A DNA stretch of 64,000 nucleotides from Centroberyx gerrardi. Its lineage: Eukaryota; Chordata; Actinopteri; Beryciformes; Berycidae. The position numbers and the translations under genes were made by a program. This document shows positions 24,849 to 37,897 of the stretch, piece after piece. Under the pieces are notes generated by a model. The model was given only the letters and a program-made list of their open reading frames with translations, had not been told where the DNA came from and made no database searches. The DNA is taken from contig NC_136003.1 of the NCBI RefSeq assembly GCF_048128805.1, positions 27,310,885 through 27,374,884 on the forward strand, written 5' to 3'. How positions within the stretch are numbered: the stretch's first letter is position 1; every line of letters begins with the position of its first letter.

Positions 24849-25371
24849 TGCAAGGTGTAATTCACAGAAGATATTTTTAATTTTATGTGATTCTCAGGGG
24901 TTACAGATGGTGAATGGTGTCAATGCTGAATAAATCAGGAACTCTGGTGGCACATTTCACCTTTTTTCAGGCTCTTGCTACCTGGAATAATGAATACTGC
25001 TCTCTTTCTATAATCCGCACAAAACCATAGTAAAAAAATAATTAAACTGTCAGAGTACCTTTGGCCCATTGTGCCGGTGATGTAAATTGATGTAAATTTG
25101 CTCCCTGTGCTGTTTAGGTGCTCGGCGAGCATCCGGTGTATTTCATGAGGCCATTATATTGCTGCATAAATTACTGCCTGCAGCTCCGGAGCAGCAGGGC
25201 CCAGACAAAAGGGTGAATTATTCTTGACAGTGAGACTAATCACAGTGTTTTTCTTCATTTTCTTGCTTTGTAATCCCATAGTGCTGAATTCACAGATGGA
25301 TCGGGTGTTTGTTTAGTGAAGCCGCAACTGTAACAGCTCCTGGTGCAGCCATAGAGGATCGATCGATCAAG

Positions 25372-25439
25372 TAGATAGATAGATAGATAGATAGATAGAT
25401 TGATAGATAGATAGACAGATAGATAGATAGATAGATAGA
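25372..25439 (+). repeat. (GATA)n microsatellite
   Basis: About 17 GATA units with two single-base interruptions. Confidence 0.95.
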
Positions 25440-25529
25440 GGGTTCCTGTTATGTTAAAGCACAAGACAACTTTGCATGTGGGTGGCTTCAAATGTCAGCG
25501 ACAGGTATCAAATTTGAACTTCAATACCC

Positions 25530-25914
25530 TTGAAATCCTGCGTGACGTCAGTAAACTGCACACAGCTCGCTCATGTTTACCAGCCGGTCTGTGATGCTTC
25601 ATATCAAAGGAAACCAAAGAGACGAGAGAGGAAAAGATCTAACGTTGGTGAGTCCAGCTTTCTCTGGACGGAGCGCTGCTCACTGCTGTTTAGGAGACAG
25701 TTTGTATTTCACTCTCAAGTTTAGATTCATTACTTCCTATAGGTGGAGAGGATTTCCCACTATAGCGACCAAATTTCATTGGGGTAAATAGGGTGAATCT
25801 AAGGGTGAATCTAGTCTCATTTAGGGAAAGATCTTCTCTATCGCAGCCGCACTTTGTCATTTAGGCTGATAAAGTCTATTTTTACATAGAAAATCTTCCC
25901 TAGTGCAGCTTTAA
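25530..25914. mobile_element. GCTGCACTAGGCAA-family MITE, copy 1
   Basis: The right end reads ccctagtgcagctttaaa, inverted to the left ends of copies at 55928 and 43345. It shares the internal block 'ccagctttctctggacggagcgct ... gctgtttaggagacagttt' with 56785-56835. The left end is not clear. Confidence 0.5.
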
Positions 25915-26834
25915 ATGTGAGCAAAGTGATGAAAATACCTGATGAAAATGAAAGCTGAAAGTGTTGCATCCTCAGAAATTACCATTTTGATATGATTTAA
26001 AGGAATTTCTAGTGGGAATTACATAAACCCTTCTCTCCGGTAGGCTATATGAAAGAACCCCAGTATGTTCTGGAAATGTCAGCATGATTGATATCTGTCA
26101 AGCCCACACATCACGTGACTCATATTAACACATGCACAAGTACTGTACATGTCAGTGCTTGTCAGTTTTGCCATTGACAATGCAACTCATCAGATTCAGC
26201 TGTTTTCTGCTGAGGCTCGTAGTTTATTTGCCTCCATCCAGGTGGTGAAGCTGCTATCCCCCCCCTCTTCTGATAGGGACCTAATCATGACAAGAAAAAA
26301 GATGATTGCTTTGAAAACATTCCTCAGAAGTTGGTTCAAAGTGGAATTTAATTTACTGCCTTTACCTCTGTAGACATAAATAAATAAGAGCTTAACGAAA
26401 GGGCAGGAGACAGCTTTTAATCCCTTGGCTTTGATTCTGCAGTTTGAGAATGGCAGTGACATGCAGCCTGGCTGTGAGCTGTGAAGCTACTCAGTCACGG
26501 CTAATATGGCTGGGGAGCACTGACCTCAGCTAGCTGCCCCAAGGAGGGTTAAAGGAATAAACCACGTTTTTAGGAGACTGGCATGTGGGTTAACTCACCT
26601 GTTAAGTGATGAGAAGATAGACACCAAAATTATCCATGTGTCCCCAGTAGATCATTGGCTCCATGATAACGGAGTGACCGTGGGCTCCATGCTAACGTTA
26701 GCATGTTGTGTGACCGTGGGCATTGCACTATGCTACCACTTTAGCATGCATTGCACTATGCTACCACTTTAGCATACACTACACACTACACACTATAGCC
26801 TATACACACATTAGCATACACTATGTTGCCTGAT

Positions 26835-27005
26835 AGCTAAAACTTTAGCATACACTATGCTAACAGTTTAGCATAGACTATGTTGGGTGATAGCTAACAC
26901 TTTAGCATACACTATGCTAACAGTATAGCATACACTATGTTGGGTGATAGCTAACACTTTAGCATACACTATGCTAATAGTTTAGCATACACTATGTTGG
27001 GTGAT
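26835..27005 (+). repeat. Minisatellite, 57 bp x 3, with degenerate units before it
   Basis: Units begin AGCTAACACTTTAGCATACA and end TATGTTGGGTGAT. Shorter degenerate pieces (ctatgctaccactttagcat) extend back to about 26690. Confidence 0.85.
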
Positions 27006-27969
27006 AGTAGGCTTCATGTTAACACTTTAGCACTATGTTGAGTGATAGTATGAATGTGTCTATTGATCTGTGAAGAAACAATTCATTTAATTTTTTCCAG
27101 TTTACAGTGAAAGCTTTGGTTAACAAAATGTAAAATAAAAACTCCTTAAGAGGTGCATTCTGACTCACAGGCTAAAGCACAAAAGAACTCCTCTTGAAGA
27201 GATTATGACTCTCATCAAAACGCATTGTGTGTCTGAACAAAGCCAGTGGCCATCATCTCTACCTGAATTCAACTTTGTTTTATTGAGGCAAAGTTTCATC
27301 ATCTTTTGCAGGATGTCTGAAATTTCAAAGCCATCCTTGAGAATCAGATGTGAGCTTTCCACTTGATAAGCACATGAAGCTCAGTTTCTGTGCGGTCCTT
27401 CAGCAGGAAATTGGATGTAGCCTCTAATGTCAGACTTTGTCAAGCCAAACAGAATATTCTGTACCACAGGCTACAAGCAGATAAATGGTTTTATTTGGAT
27501 GGCCGTGAGGAGGAATATCTAACGCATGTGTCTCCAAGTTCTATCAACGGGAACAAAACATCAACTTCCAAGGTAGATTTAATTCGATATTTCCACTCAG
27601 AGGTGAATGTGAAACTCTTATTTATTTGGTCCTGGAAGGTCATTACTGAGGAACACATCTGCTTCTGATGGATGAAACGAATGAAGAGCGTGACTTTACT
27701 TTGCAGAACTTCTACTGCTTCAACTTATTTATCACAACCAAAACAGCTTGGTTGGGGATTTTAAGTCAAAAGTATAATGCTCAGCTGTGTGAGCGTAATT
27801 TACATTATTTACATATTATTTAGTCAAAGTAAATACTGTAACAACGTAGGTGCTAATTATGTCCAGCTGAATTTATATAATACTGCAGACATAGTGAACT
27901 TAAATTAAAAACATTAATGCCCAGTATTTCACAAGTTACATTATTAAATCTGTCTGTTTTTGGTATTTG

Positions 27970-28345
27970 ATGACTCTTGCATTACATGTAGCCTATCTGT
28001 GTAGCATTTTCAATGAGTCTCAATTATTATAAAAAACAAACAAGGCAACAGTTAACAATTAGTTATGATTTGTGTATATTGTCACAATATGTATGATTTT
28101 ATATGTGTATTTTTATGTTTGGCTTCTTTATCATAATGGGGTTTGTAAATGTTTGATGTTGCATGTGTTTTACTTTATATATGTGTATGATTGTGTTATT
28201 TTAAGATAGCTTTTAAGGGTTTGTCTGATCTTAAAATTATCATGTCCTTTTATGTCTTTTCTTTATTCTTATTCTCTTTTTGGAAGCGCTTTGTAAACTG
28301 TGTGTTTTAAAAAGTCGCTATATAAATAAAGTTTTACTTACTTAA
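27970..28345 (+). repeat. Probable 3' end of a non-LTR retrotransposon
   Basis: It ends 'agcgctttgtaaactgtgtg ... cgctatataaataaagtttt', a tail pattern seen at the 3' ends of many fish LINE-type elements. No coding remnant is visible. Confidence 0.35.
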
Positions 28346-28422
28346 CATGTTGTCCCCCCTGTTTTAACCTGTAATTGTGGCCCCACCCTTGGACCAATCA
28401 GTAATTCTGTAAATGTGTAAAT

Positions 28423-28790
28423 TAGGACTGAACAATTAATCAAAATTTTAGCGAAATCGCAATATGGCCTACTGCAATTTTCAAATCGCAGGAGGCGCAA
28501 TATTTGTTAAAGGCGAAATGTGTGTCAAAATACCATTTTAAATGAAATATTGTCGTGCTGCAGAGATGTCCTGGCCTACACATTATATTCTACAGACTTA
28601 ACAAAAACGTCTTTGTTTGGTACAGATCCCCGCAAAAATCACACCATAATCATTTTAATACGTTTTTCAATGAAAATGAGAATAATGATGTAAAAATTAT
28701 CATTCCCTCTAATATCGCAAATCATATCGCGATTGCAATGTCAGTCAAAATAATCGCAATTAGATATTTTTTCAAAATCGTTCAGCCCTA
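28423..28790. mobile_element. 368-bp TIR element, TAGGRCTGAAC ends
   Basis: taggactgaacaatta at the left is an inverted match of aatcgttcagccct(a) at the right. The inside is rich in 'atcgcaat' and 'aatcgc' motifs, a pattern widespread in fish interspersed repeats. Confidence 0.6.
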
Positions 28791-29219
28791 GTGGAAATGC
28801 AGTGGAAGAGGCATTATTCCCTAGACCAGGTGTCACACTGAACTTAACCTGAGATGGATTCTTGTTAATGCAAACTGTGTGCAGAGTTCTACACAAGCAT
28901 CCTGTGACTCAAAGCTACTGAGATGAAACTGATTAAATGTGGTTATTGATTGCAGCACTACAACATTCATCACGAAAACTTCCCTGAGAGCTACTAAAAA
29001 ATGGGACAAAAACAACAGCAGTTTTAGTTTGCACATGCATCATCAGCGACACCTTCATCACAACACAACGCATCTGCAACAGAATGATGCAGCAGTAACA
29101 GATTCTCCCATTTGAAATGAACTGAGGCGTTGCAGAAGCATCCTGGCGGCCATGTTGGAAGACCACCATGTGATTTCAGCTGCCTAGTCTGCCTTGCTGC
29201 TGTATAAACTGCAAACACC

Positions 29220-29425
29220 TTGGTCTGCTTTTTCTGTGTGGTTGGTTGCTCCAATAAGGCAGGAAAATGGTGGAGAAGAAAGCATTTTATCGACTTCCAA
29301 AAATCAAGGAGAAAAACCAAAACAATTATCAGAAAAAAGAAGACAACTATGAATCACCTCAGTCAATTGCTAAGACGTCAAGGCAGACAGTACAGTCTGC
29401 TCAGATCAGCTCATATCTGGTGAGT
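29220..29425 (+). pseudogene. Decayed THAP domain
   Basis: Reading across frames, the segment shows FFCVVGCSNKAGK, then FYRLPKIKEKNQ in a shifted frame, then RRQL-stop-ITSVNC and TVCSDQLISG in a third. This is the order of the THAP zinc finger (C-x(2-4)-C ... C-x2-H). Frameshifts, in-frame stops and a Gln in place of the last His show it is dead. THAP domains occur in many fish DNA-transposon-derived genes; which one this came from is unknown. Confidence 0.6.
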
Positions 29426-30313
29426 CATTTTAACTAGACATAACTTCACAAATATAAAACTTGCTGTGCAAGTGGCAGTCAACAAGAAATCTCACTCAAC
29501 TTTACAGAGAGACAAGTCTGAATTATTGCTAGCATACACAACATTATCTACTGCTTTTGTTGCTTATTATAGTATAATAGAATAAAGTTTGCACACCTGA
29601 CAATTTCAGTCGTGGGTGCTGGGAGAAAAAAACAACATAAAAATATATAAGGCTCCCGCACACCATCACAATTTCATGTAGTTACGTTTCGGTCATAGAC
29701 CTTCTTCAGAGCATCAACAACATCGTTTGATGCTTTGAAGAAGGACATGTGATGGACTGATGAATGAACACATGACCCAGCGCCCCCCTAAGGCCAATCA
29801 GAGTCATTTTGTACATACTTGAAAGAAATGGCAAGATGTGTCATTCCTCCAAGTTTCATCAAAATTGGACCAGTGGTGTCTTTTATTGTGCGACACAAAT
29901 GAACAAACAAGAGAAGGACTGGACAAATGAACAAATGAGACACACGTAAATGAAATTAAAGGTTCAGCAAAGGTAAATTCAGTGAGTTCAGTAAGGTCAG
30001 AAACATTTCCAGTTGTTTGAAGCCATTCTGCTCGTTGGTGCAACAATTATTTCAAGTGCCTTGCAGCCCACTAACATGCGCTAGACAAGAAATAAAGCAG
30101 CATGAGAGCTAGTTCCAAACAGAGTCAAGTCCCTTAATGTCATTGTGAGTCATTTCAACTTGATCTGTGCCTTGTTTCACTCAGCGGATGCTGTCTGAGC
30201 TGCTCACACAACCAGAGAGGAGCGGTTTTGATGTCAACAGGCACTCCAAGTCCAAACGACAAAAGAGCTCTGAGCTGCAAGAGGTAAGCCATTTTTTACA
30301 GTGTGGTGATAGA

Positions 30314-30317
<4 letters not shown>

Positions 30318-30351
<34 letters not shown>
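30318..30351 (+). repeat. (CT)n microsatellite
   Basis: About 17 CT units, uninterrupted. Confidence 0.95.
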
Positions 30352-30354
<3 letters not shown>

Positions 30355-31492
30355 CCTGTGTGGAGGTCTGCTGCCACTGTCTGTGCATCCTTAATCCTCC
30401 CTCTGCTCTCAGACAAGAGTCGACTGCAGCACCTTGATAATAAGACAGCGTTAATATTCTGTGCGGCGAGCCGGGCATCAGAGCTCGGGGTCAGAGGAGT
30501 GGCGACGCTGAATCGCGCGAATATATATCCCGGGCCTCCTGGAGTGTAAAAAGCATGACAAATCTTCCTGAGATGCTGTGTATTTATGGAGAGGGAAATA
30601 CACAAGCATGTGCATGCACACGCGTCCATTAATTACACACACTCTGCAAAACAAAGTCAGCACGTTGGACACGGTGAGTTATGCTCATCTGTGACTAATA
30701 GCATAACACATCCACATTCACTCCCATGGAAATCCCCCACTGTCCCTGGGATCATCCTCACCAGGTCTGAAAACCTTACTGCTATCACTATTAGCCAGTT
30801 TAGCATATTACTGCTCGACTGCAATGTGTGCACAACCCTGTGTACTTCAGGTGTGTATGGTTTGCTCGACAGCTATGAACACACTGTACTCCGCTGCTTG
30901 TATTTATACCTATATAGCCAGAGAATGCTGTGTAAATCAACTGTCCATAGTCTGTTTTTGTACAGCAGATTTGCACTGTACAGGAAGGCCTTGTTGTTGT
31001 GATTCTGACTGCAGCCAAGGCTCATTTTAGTCACTTTAATCATTATGTCACCAGCTGGAAACCACCACATCAAAACAAGCACATGTTATTTATTTGATTG
31101 TACCTTGTGTGTTTCATGCGTATTAACTAGTCGGTTCAATTAAGGAGACGTTCTTATTCACATGGTCACAGTTGGTTTAGCAGTGTGGACAGGACGGAAA
31201 TGAACAGTCTCCCTACGAGACTGTTGTCAAGGAAGCGTTCAGGGGAAAAAAAAAACAAACAAAAAAAAAAACACCGGACCAAGGCAAGAGCGAATGTCAG
31301 GTTGCAATTTATTTTCCCTGCCGCGCACGTGTCCGCGCGCCGCGGCGAAGTGTCTGCTGCACGTGAAGCTCTCATTTGTTCGAGTGCTCTGGCCTGTGTG
31401 GGGGCGGCTGCTGACTCCGCTGGTTAAAGCATACATGCCACATGGCAGATGGTTGCCAGATAGCCTAACCTTTTAACACTCTGGCAACCTTC

Positions 31493-31494
<2 letters not shown>

Positions 31495-31522
<28 letters not shown>
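31495..31522 (+). repeat. (CA)n microsatellite
   Basis: About 14 CA units, next to a CpG-rich patch (31315-31400). Confidence 0.93.
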
Positions 31523-31525
<3 letters not shown>

Positions 31526-32070
31526 CCCGTCACCGTCAGGACGAATCATAACACGAGCCCACGGTCTGACTAATTCCCCTCGCTGCGCAGACACAACATC
31601 CACCGTGGCATACTTACATAACGGCGGCAATCTTCACCTAATCTTTTCCCTCTGCCTAGGCCTGCCGGTGCACAAGAGACACGGTGTACTGAGGAAGATT
31701 GTCATCAGGTATTGGGAAATTGAGTCTGGCTATCTGAAGGGAGGTGCAGCAGACGGGGCAGCAACTGGGTCCCCTGTTGTCTGAGTCCCTGCTGAGATTA
31801 AAAAAAAAAAGCACTGGATATCAGCCCAGGGGGATTCACGGCGCTGTGCGGCAATTTGGGAGATTGCCACCGTAACCTTGATTGAAGGAACCCCAGATGT
31901 TCAGTGGATTTTTGCTGTTTTCTGTTTTTTTGTTGTCTGGTAAACAAAGTGGGTGCCGGTGAGGACAAATGTGAGGCTGTTTGCCACACAAATCCTCATA
32001 GGAAGCACTTTTGCTGCGCGACAACGATAAACCTACATGCACTCGAGTTTGTTTTACCTGCTGCTTTAGA

Positions 32071-32071
32071 T

Positions 32072-32105
<34 letters not shown>
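32071..32105 (+). repeat. (GT)n microsatellite
   Basis: About 17 GT units; a shorter GT run follows at about 32297-32320. Confidence 0.94.
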
Positions 32106-32106
<1 letters not shown>

Positions 32107-32513
32107 TGGACAGCAGCCTGTACCGTCACCGCAGGTCTTCCTCACAGTGTTTTCTCACAACCCTGGGATCTCATTACTCTTGCCGAAGGGGAATTGATCA
32201 AACAATGCAGTCAAACGCACCACTAATTATCTGCTGTCAGGCGTCCGTCAGGGAAACGGCCCAGCGCCCGTACACAGCGTCCTTGACCCAGGATGTGTGT
32301 ATGTGTGTGTGTGTGTGTGTTTTTATGTTTCACTGTTAACCAACAACTGGTTACACTCTCTGTTTTGCTGCTCAAAAGATGAGTCAGTAGAGATGATTGT
32401 CTTTCCTTAATGAGGACAGATGTGTTCACTGTATGTTTTTGCCATGTAACCGGTGGTTACATTGTTTTATTTTGACCATGCTGATTGATATGAAGCAGAC
32501 CAGTGTTGTACGT

Positions 32514-32805
32514 CACTGCAAAGAACCTCAACTTAGTCTCATATTCAGTCTTAAAATCTTATTTTTTCCTGAAACAAGTTAAGAACTCTGCCAGTGGGGT
32601 GAGATTATTCCACTTGTTTCCAATTTAGTTTCACTAGAAACTAGCTGTCAGTGTCTTGAAACAAGGCAGATCAATCCACTAAGAAAATTCTTGACAGTTG
32701 GAAGTTGATTTGCATTGGAAAGTGAAATTCTATTCACCCCACTGGCAGATTGTAAGACTCTATACTAGATTCAGTGACTTGTTAAAATGGATATTTCTTT
32801 GCAGG
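32514..32805. mobile_element. Second copy of the CACTGCAAA MITE family
   Basis: It shares the CACTGCAAAG start, the 'gaaacaagtt' and 'tgccagtggggtgag' motifs and the end 'gacttgttaaaatggatatttctttgcag' pattern with the copy at 4794. The right tip is mutated. Confidence 0.55.
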
Positions 32806-32857
32806 GCTGATGTTTAGAGGCCTTCGATATCTGTGCATACTGTATACCCATGTCATT

Positions 32858-32859
<2 letters not shown>

Positions 32860-32909
<50 letters not shown>
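32860..32909 (+). repeat. (CT)n-(CA)n compound microsatellite
   Basis: About 14 CT units (with one change) then about 10 CA units. Confidence 0.94.
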
Positions 32910-33795
32910 CCTCTCACCATTACTAACCTTGAGGACCCACCCGTCCCTCGAGAAATACCCAAATGCAAGCCTCAACTCTCCCTCTCCTCCTCTTCAGGGC
33001 TTTTCCTTCCAGTCTGATTCAAAGTGTTGTCAGCTACTCAATTTTTTAGAAGAGTGCTCTCTGGGTAGTGAGAGGACACGGCTGCAGAACTTGGCTTTCC
33101 AAGGCACTTTGCGAAATTTTAAAAGCAGCAAGTCATTGAAAGATGCAGACTGTTCATCTAATCTTTCAAGCCAATACAGAGATGTTAATGATAAAAACAA
33201 AATAATCAACAGTGGCATCTGAATTAATTCAGTAGTGATTGCATTGTGGAAAAAACAAAAAATCAATGTCTTTCCTTCCCCGCCGCTGCTTGCTTTCCCC
33301 TGTCCGGCTGTGGCGCTCGACTTGTCTTCCTTGAGACTAATTCCTTTGCCTGCAGAATACCAATCCATAGTAGTGACGCACCCGATGACTCAGGAGCAGA
33401 TGAATTAAAATGATACACTGGCATAATGTTACCGAGGGAACGGGCCATCAGAGGTGAGCGGGACGCGCGCAGAATAACCAAATTACTGCTGACCAATATT
33501 GCCACTCTGCTCTCCATTCGGTATGCATTAGTGTCAACACTGTCTGGTGCTTTGATGCCCACGTAGAGAGGCTGTATCTCTCTCTGACGCATAGGAAATC
33601 ATCCACTTTTATATTGAATAACTATGAGACATTTGCCATTGACACCACATAGTCTACTATCACCTTGATCCTTGCCCCACACTCAGATGTACAAAACCCA
33701 GGCAAACTCAGTTTTTCCACCTTTTTATTTGGGGAATAGAGTTTTTATGAGGTTAATTCATAGTATGAATCCATAGTTAAGTAGTATCAAATTGA

Positions 33796-34192
33796 TAGGG
33801 ATGGGACGATATGCTTACCTCATGATACGGTTCGATACACGATATGAGGTTCATGATTCGATACAACCACGATACGATGTGATAAATAAAAGTTCAGTGA
33901 CAACAAAGTCTGACTGTGCAGAATTATGTTTATTTCTGAGACACAAATCTTTCTAGCGATGCCATTGGCTTGCTAGAATGTAAACAACAATTCAAAAATG
34001 TCATTACAAAGTGAAAATAATATCATTTAAATGGAGAGTTTGTGAAATTGTGATGGTCAAGCGTCTCATTTGTGATTACTACAGCAGAATAAAATGTTGC
34101 TAATATCACAATTCATTTTTCTGCCCCACAATGCATACTGTCACATTTTTGTATTGCGATATATTGAATTTCGATATATCGTCCCATCCCTA
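33796..34192. mobile_element. 397-bp TIR element, TAGGGATGGGACGATAT ends
   Basis: The 17-bp ends TAGGGATGGGACGATAT are perfect inverted copies. The interior has 'gattcgatac' and 'gatacgat' motifs and no coding frame. It lies upstream of sbk1. Confidence 0.72.
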
Positions 34193-35489
34193 CAAACCGA
34201 TGTATGTTATATGCAGATAGGGTCTTTTAAAAGAGGGAACAGCATAAAATAATACATTTCTGATCATTTTTTATTATTTTGGGGGTTGTTTGCCTACTGG
34301 AGGTAATCGTTTACCCACCTTATTATTGGCCCACACTCCTGTCCCTAAAGTAGACATAAATGCCCCTATAATTTAACATCATAGCCCCAGGTCTTCCACC
34401 AGAGAAACTACAACATAATCCCATTGATCAATTGTCCCCAGGCGTCCCCTTGTAGACATAAATCAATACACTAAACCACAGTGTCATGGACTCATTATTC
34501 ATAAATGGCACACTTCAGTCTCTGGACTCAGGCAGCTTTCACCACTCTTTATTCACTAGGAAACAAGGCGATGTTATGAACTGTAAGTGAATGACACATC
34601 TGATGTCACTCACACCTTTCCATTCACACCTTCTCCTGCTCCTGCCCGCAGACAGCCGTTCATTGTGATTGATTAAAATATGCATCTGAGTCACTCACAG
34701 CTGCACGTTTCCTCCGGTACATTTTGTGCTTTGCTTTGTGCCTCTCCTAATGCTGCGTTCACTGCACGTGGGAAACATAGCAAATACGACTGTCCTACCT
34801 AAAAATACCGTGCATGTCAGCTTTCAGATTGCAAATACGGATTGAAACTACTGTTCACCTCAGCTTTCAGGGGGTAAATAGGCCTACTACATGGGAAATT
34901 GGAGGTTTTTAGCAACTGATGGAATTTCCGGACATCGCCAACAAAAATAAATCTGCAGCCGTGTAGGGAATGATACATTAATTTTGAAATAAAATGAACA
35001 AAATGAATGATTTCCATTATATGCGTAATTTTGTGATCATAACTCTGCAATGTCATGGCAGGGAGCAACTATTTTAATTTTTATTTGCTCAGGGCCATTA
35101 ATTCAGTGAGTATTCAGTAAGGTAGGAGCAAAGTCGCTGCATCTAATATAATTTACCATTTACCCCCAGAACTTCCAAACCCGGTTATGTCAAGTAAATT
35201 TATGGGTACAAAGTAGAGCAATGACTGATGACTGATTATATGGTCAGGGTGGTAAAAATTTTTAAATGTAGCTCAGAGGGAACATTGGTCTTGAATGCTT
35301 CTTTGATGTGAATGTTCTTTAGATATGGACTTCCAAATACATTTCTGGCATTTTTGCTTGATTTTTGCACTTCATTACAATAACAAAAAAAACTCACTTA
35401 GGCGCACTTAGACCAGCTTCAAACAAATTGCTCGGTGATTTAATCGAACCGCTGAAAATTCCTACAGGCCCTGAAGGCAGCATCGATGC

Positions 35490-35840
35490 GGACACAGGGT
35501 AGAGGAGCGCACCGCCGCTCTGCGCTCTGATTGGCCGGCGGGAGCAGGTGGGCGGGCCTGCCGGTGGAGTGCGCAGACAATAGAGCGGCTCCAGGGAAAA
35601 GCAGAGGCTGTCACAGGCATCAGCGGTCCAGACAGCACGGCACAGCAGCCTGGGAAGGTTTCAGCTTCCCTTCTGCCTCCTCTGCAGGTGAACTACAGCC
35701 TGCACAGTCTGGGAAACAAGGAGGAAAAAAAAAAAAATCCAAGGATCTCAGCCTGCGACATTTTCTCCCTAGTTAAAAGAGTCAAGTGTTTTCTGGATGG
35801 ATTGACAGCCGCAGATATTGCATGCAGCACAATTTGAAAG
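35490..35840 (+). promoter_or_regulatory. sbk1: sbk1 GC-rich promoter and non-coding exon 1
   Basis: A CpG-rich segment carries an inverted CCAAT box (gattgg, 35529-35534) and a GC box (gggcggg, about 35550). Leader-like sequence follows and ends at a consensus donor AAAG|GTAAGA after 35840. A second possible donor, CAG|GTGAAC, follows 35687. If 35840 is joined to the coding exon at 43098, the codon just upstream is an in-frame TGA, which makes the ATG at 43149 the first usable start. The transcription start is not resolved; about 35.55 kb is likely. Confidence 0.55.
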
Positions 35841-37372
35841 GTAAGATCCCATCCGATGCCTTCTCATTTCTTCACCGGACCAAAACAATTAACTGTGCAT
35901 TAATTGGCATGTGCAGTTTGTGTGTCCAAACGCGTTTTCATGTGTCTACATCACAGAATCTGTTTTGCATAGAAGTGTTGTCTCATTGCATGCTCCTCAT
36001 GTCTTTGTGCTGCTGTGTGGCTCCAGTGTTTCATTGCACAGCATTACACTGGACTACTGTTATGTTTACAAGCGAGCTTTGTTTGGTTAATGAAGGCTTT
36101 GCATTGTTGCAATTCTACTAATTAATATATATTTTTTAACATGCATTTTTTTTTAATTGTGTGTTCAATTCTCATGCAGCAGTAGTACACAATAAAAAGT
36201 TATAAATGCACCATGTGACAATACACTGAGCAGAACAATGGAGCTGCTGTCAATCTATTGTGTACCAGGTGCACATCTGTAAACTGTGGATCACATGAGC
36301 ACTTTATTTTTCTAATTTGCATATTTGTAAAAAAAAAAAATCTATTTTTTAGTTTAATTACACACTATACTGTATATTTCTGCACATTACATGAGCTTTC
36401 TCCCCTTTTTTCTCCCCACACACACAAATGCTCAGCACACAAATACACACACACATCAGACAACTACACACACGTGCACACACATCTTGATTTATTATGT
36501 AAATGTTGTCACAGGTAAATTGCTTTGTGTTGGCAGATCTGATGCTCAGCTCATTTCTTTGTGCTGCCACAGCCGCTCTGTATCATCCGCGGTTATCAGC
36601 CAGTAGGGTTTCTGTGGCAGGTTTTTATGAGTCTCAGACAGCGGCTGTAAACAGTGTCATTGATACTGACATCAGCTTCCCTTGCCTCTCAGATGATTCT
36701 TGAAATTGCCTCAACAGATACTCTGATGCATCCAGCATTACTGTCAGTAATACTGTGAAAATCTAGGAGAAACAGCAAGTATATAAAAAGCAATTTGGAG
36801 AAATAAATTGGGCTGCAGACATTACCGTCGGGGCCCTCGGCTGTTTGTTTTTGAAACCTCAGAGACACCAAGATGTCTCTGTCTGGCTGCTGTTTGTCAT
36901 TATACACTATACGCTGCTGCATACTGTACACACACAGCCCTGCAGAACGGATCACATAGTGTACCAGTGGAGGGAGTGAAACAGAGAAAGTCAGTGAAGG
37001 GGAACGAGAGTGAGACAGAGAGACAGAGGGAGATGCAGAGATTAAAACTGACAAAGGGGGAACTTTACCTAGCGTGGAGTTCACAGAGATGGGCTGGCAT
37101 TAAAGGAGCGCCCAGTGATGTGCCGCCGAGCGTGCAGGCACAAAGCCCCAGTGTTCACAGATGGAGATGGCCTAGCCAGTCAAAGCCTTGCTGCTTTGAA
37201 GTGCTCCACGGCTCCATGAACGTTGTGGGAGCGGATGGGGCCGAGGGCGAGCAGCAGCAGCCAGCAGACTGGCACTAACGCTCCTGAGGAGGGACTGAAC
37301 TGAGAGCCGCAGGGACAGAGGAGCTGCAACTTCGAGATAAATCTGTGACAGCGTTATTAGGACTGGCACATT

Positions 37373-37897
37373 GGAGTTTCAGTTATACAACCATTTCTCA
37401 GACGCAAAGCTGCTCTGGAGGCAGAAATAATCTCATTGGTTGAGTTAAAACTCAAAGGGGCGGAGCCAAAGAACCACAGTTTTTCGTAGCATATGTTAAA
37501 ATATAAATAAAATACAGATGTGGATTTCTTTTCATTCTGTCGTTTATGACCATGGTATTCATGATCTTGGAAGGTCAGCAACTAGCTAACTAGCTTACCT
37601 GGATAGCTAGAGGCTAGTATGGCTAGTTTGAACTTGGAAGGTCATCTAGGTTAACGAACTAACCTAGATAACTTAGTATGGTTAGATTATGTTTTTTCAG
37701 TTAGTAGCAGAGTGCTAGACTTAATAATATTAGCTCCCTCCTCTCTTACCTCTTGCCTTTGGCTTCAGTCTAATGTTATTTAGCCAGAAAATCTGTGGTT
37801 CTTTGGCTCCGCCCATTTATATTTCACTCCACCAATGAGATTATTTCTGCGTCCAGAGCAGCTCTGCCTCAGAGAAATGTTTGTTTAACTAAACTCC
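37373..37897. mobile_element. 525-bp fold-back element with about 113-bp TIRs, sbk1 intron 1
   Basis: Both arms carry 'gcagaaataatctcattgg' and 'gcggagccaaagaaccacag' in opposite orientation, extending from ggagttt at the tips. The arms are about 80 percent alike by eye, so it is older than the element at 11473. Confidence 0.68.

Larger units (their letters stand above)
24400..35480. other. Intergenic region upstream of sbk1, no supported gene
   Basis: It contains the repeats listed separately and the THAP relic. Segments such as 31640-32060 and 33230-33600 are repeat-free and of balanced composition, so they could be conserved regulatory DNA, but nothing in the sequence alone proves it. No splice-consistent coding series was found. 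Confidence 0.45.

Noticed and set aside
29640..29780. A possible transposon end with 'acgtttcggtcatagacctt'
   Set aside because: The motif occurs at the ends of several fish repeat classes; without a second border I cannot define an element. A similar piece is at about 45195-45230.
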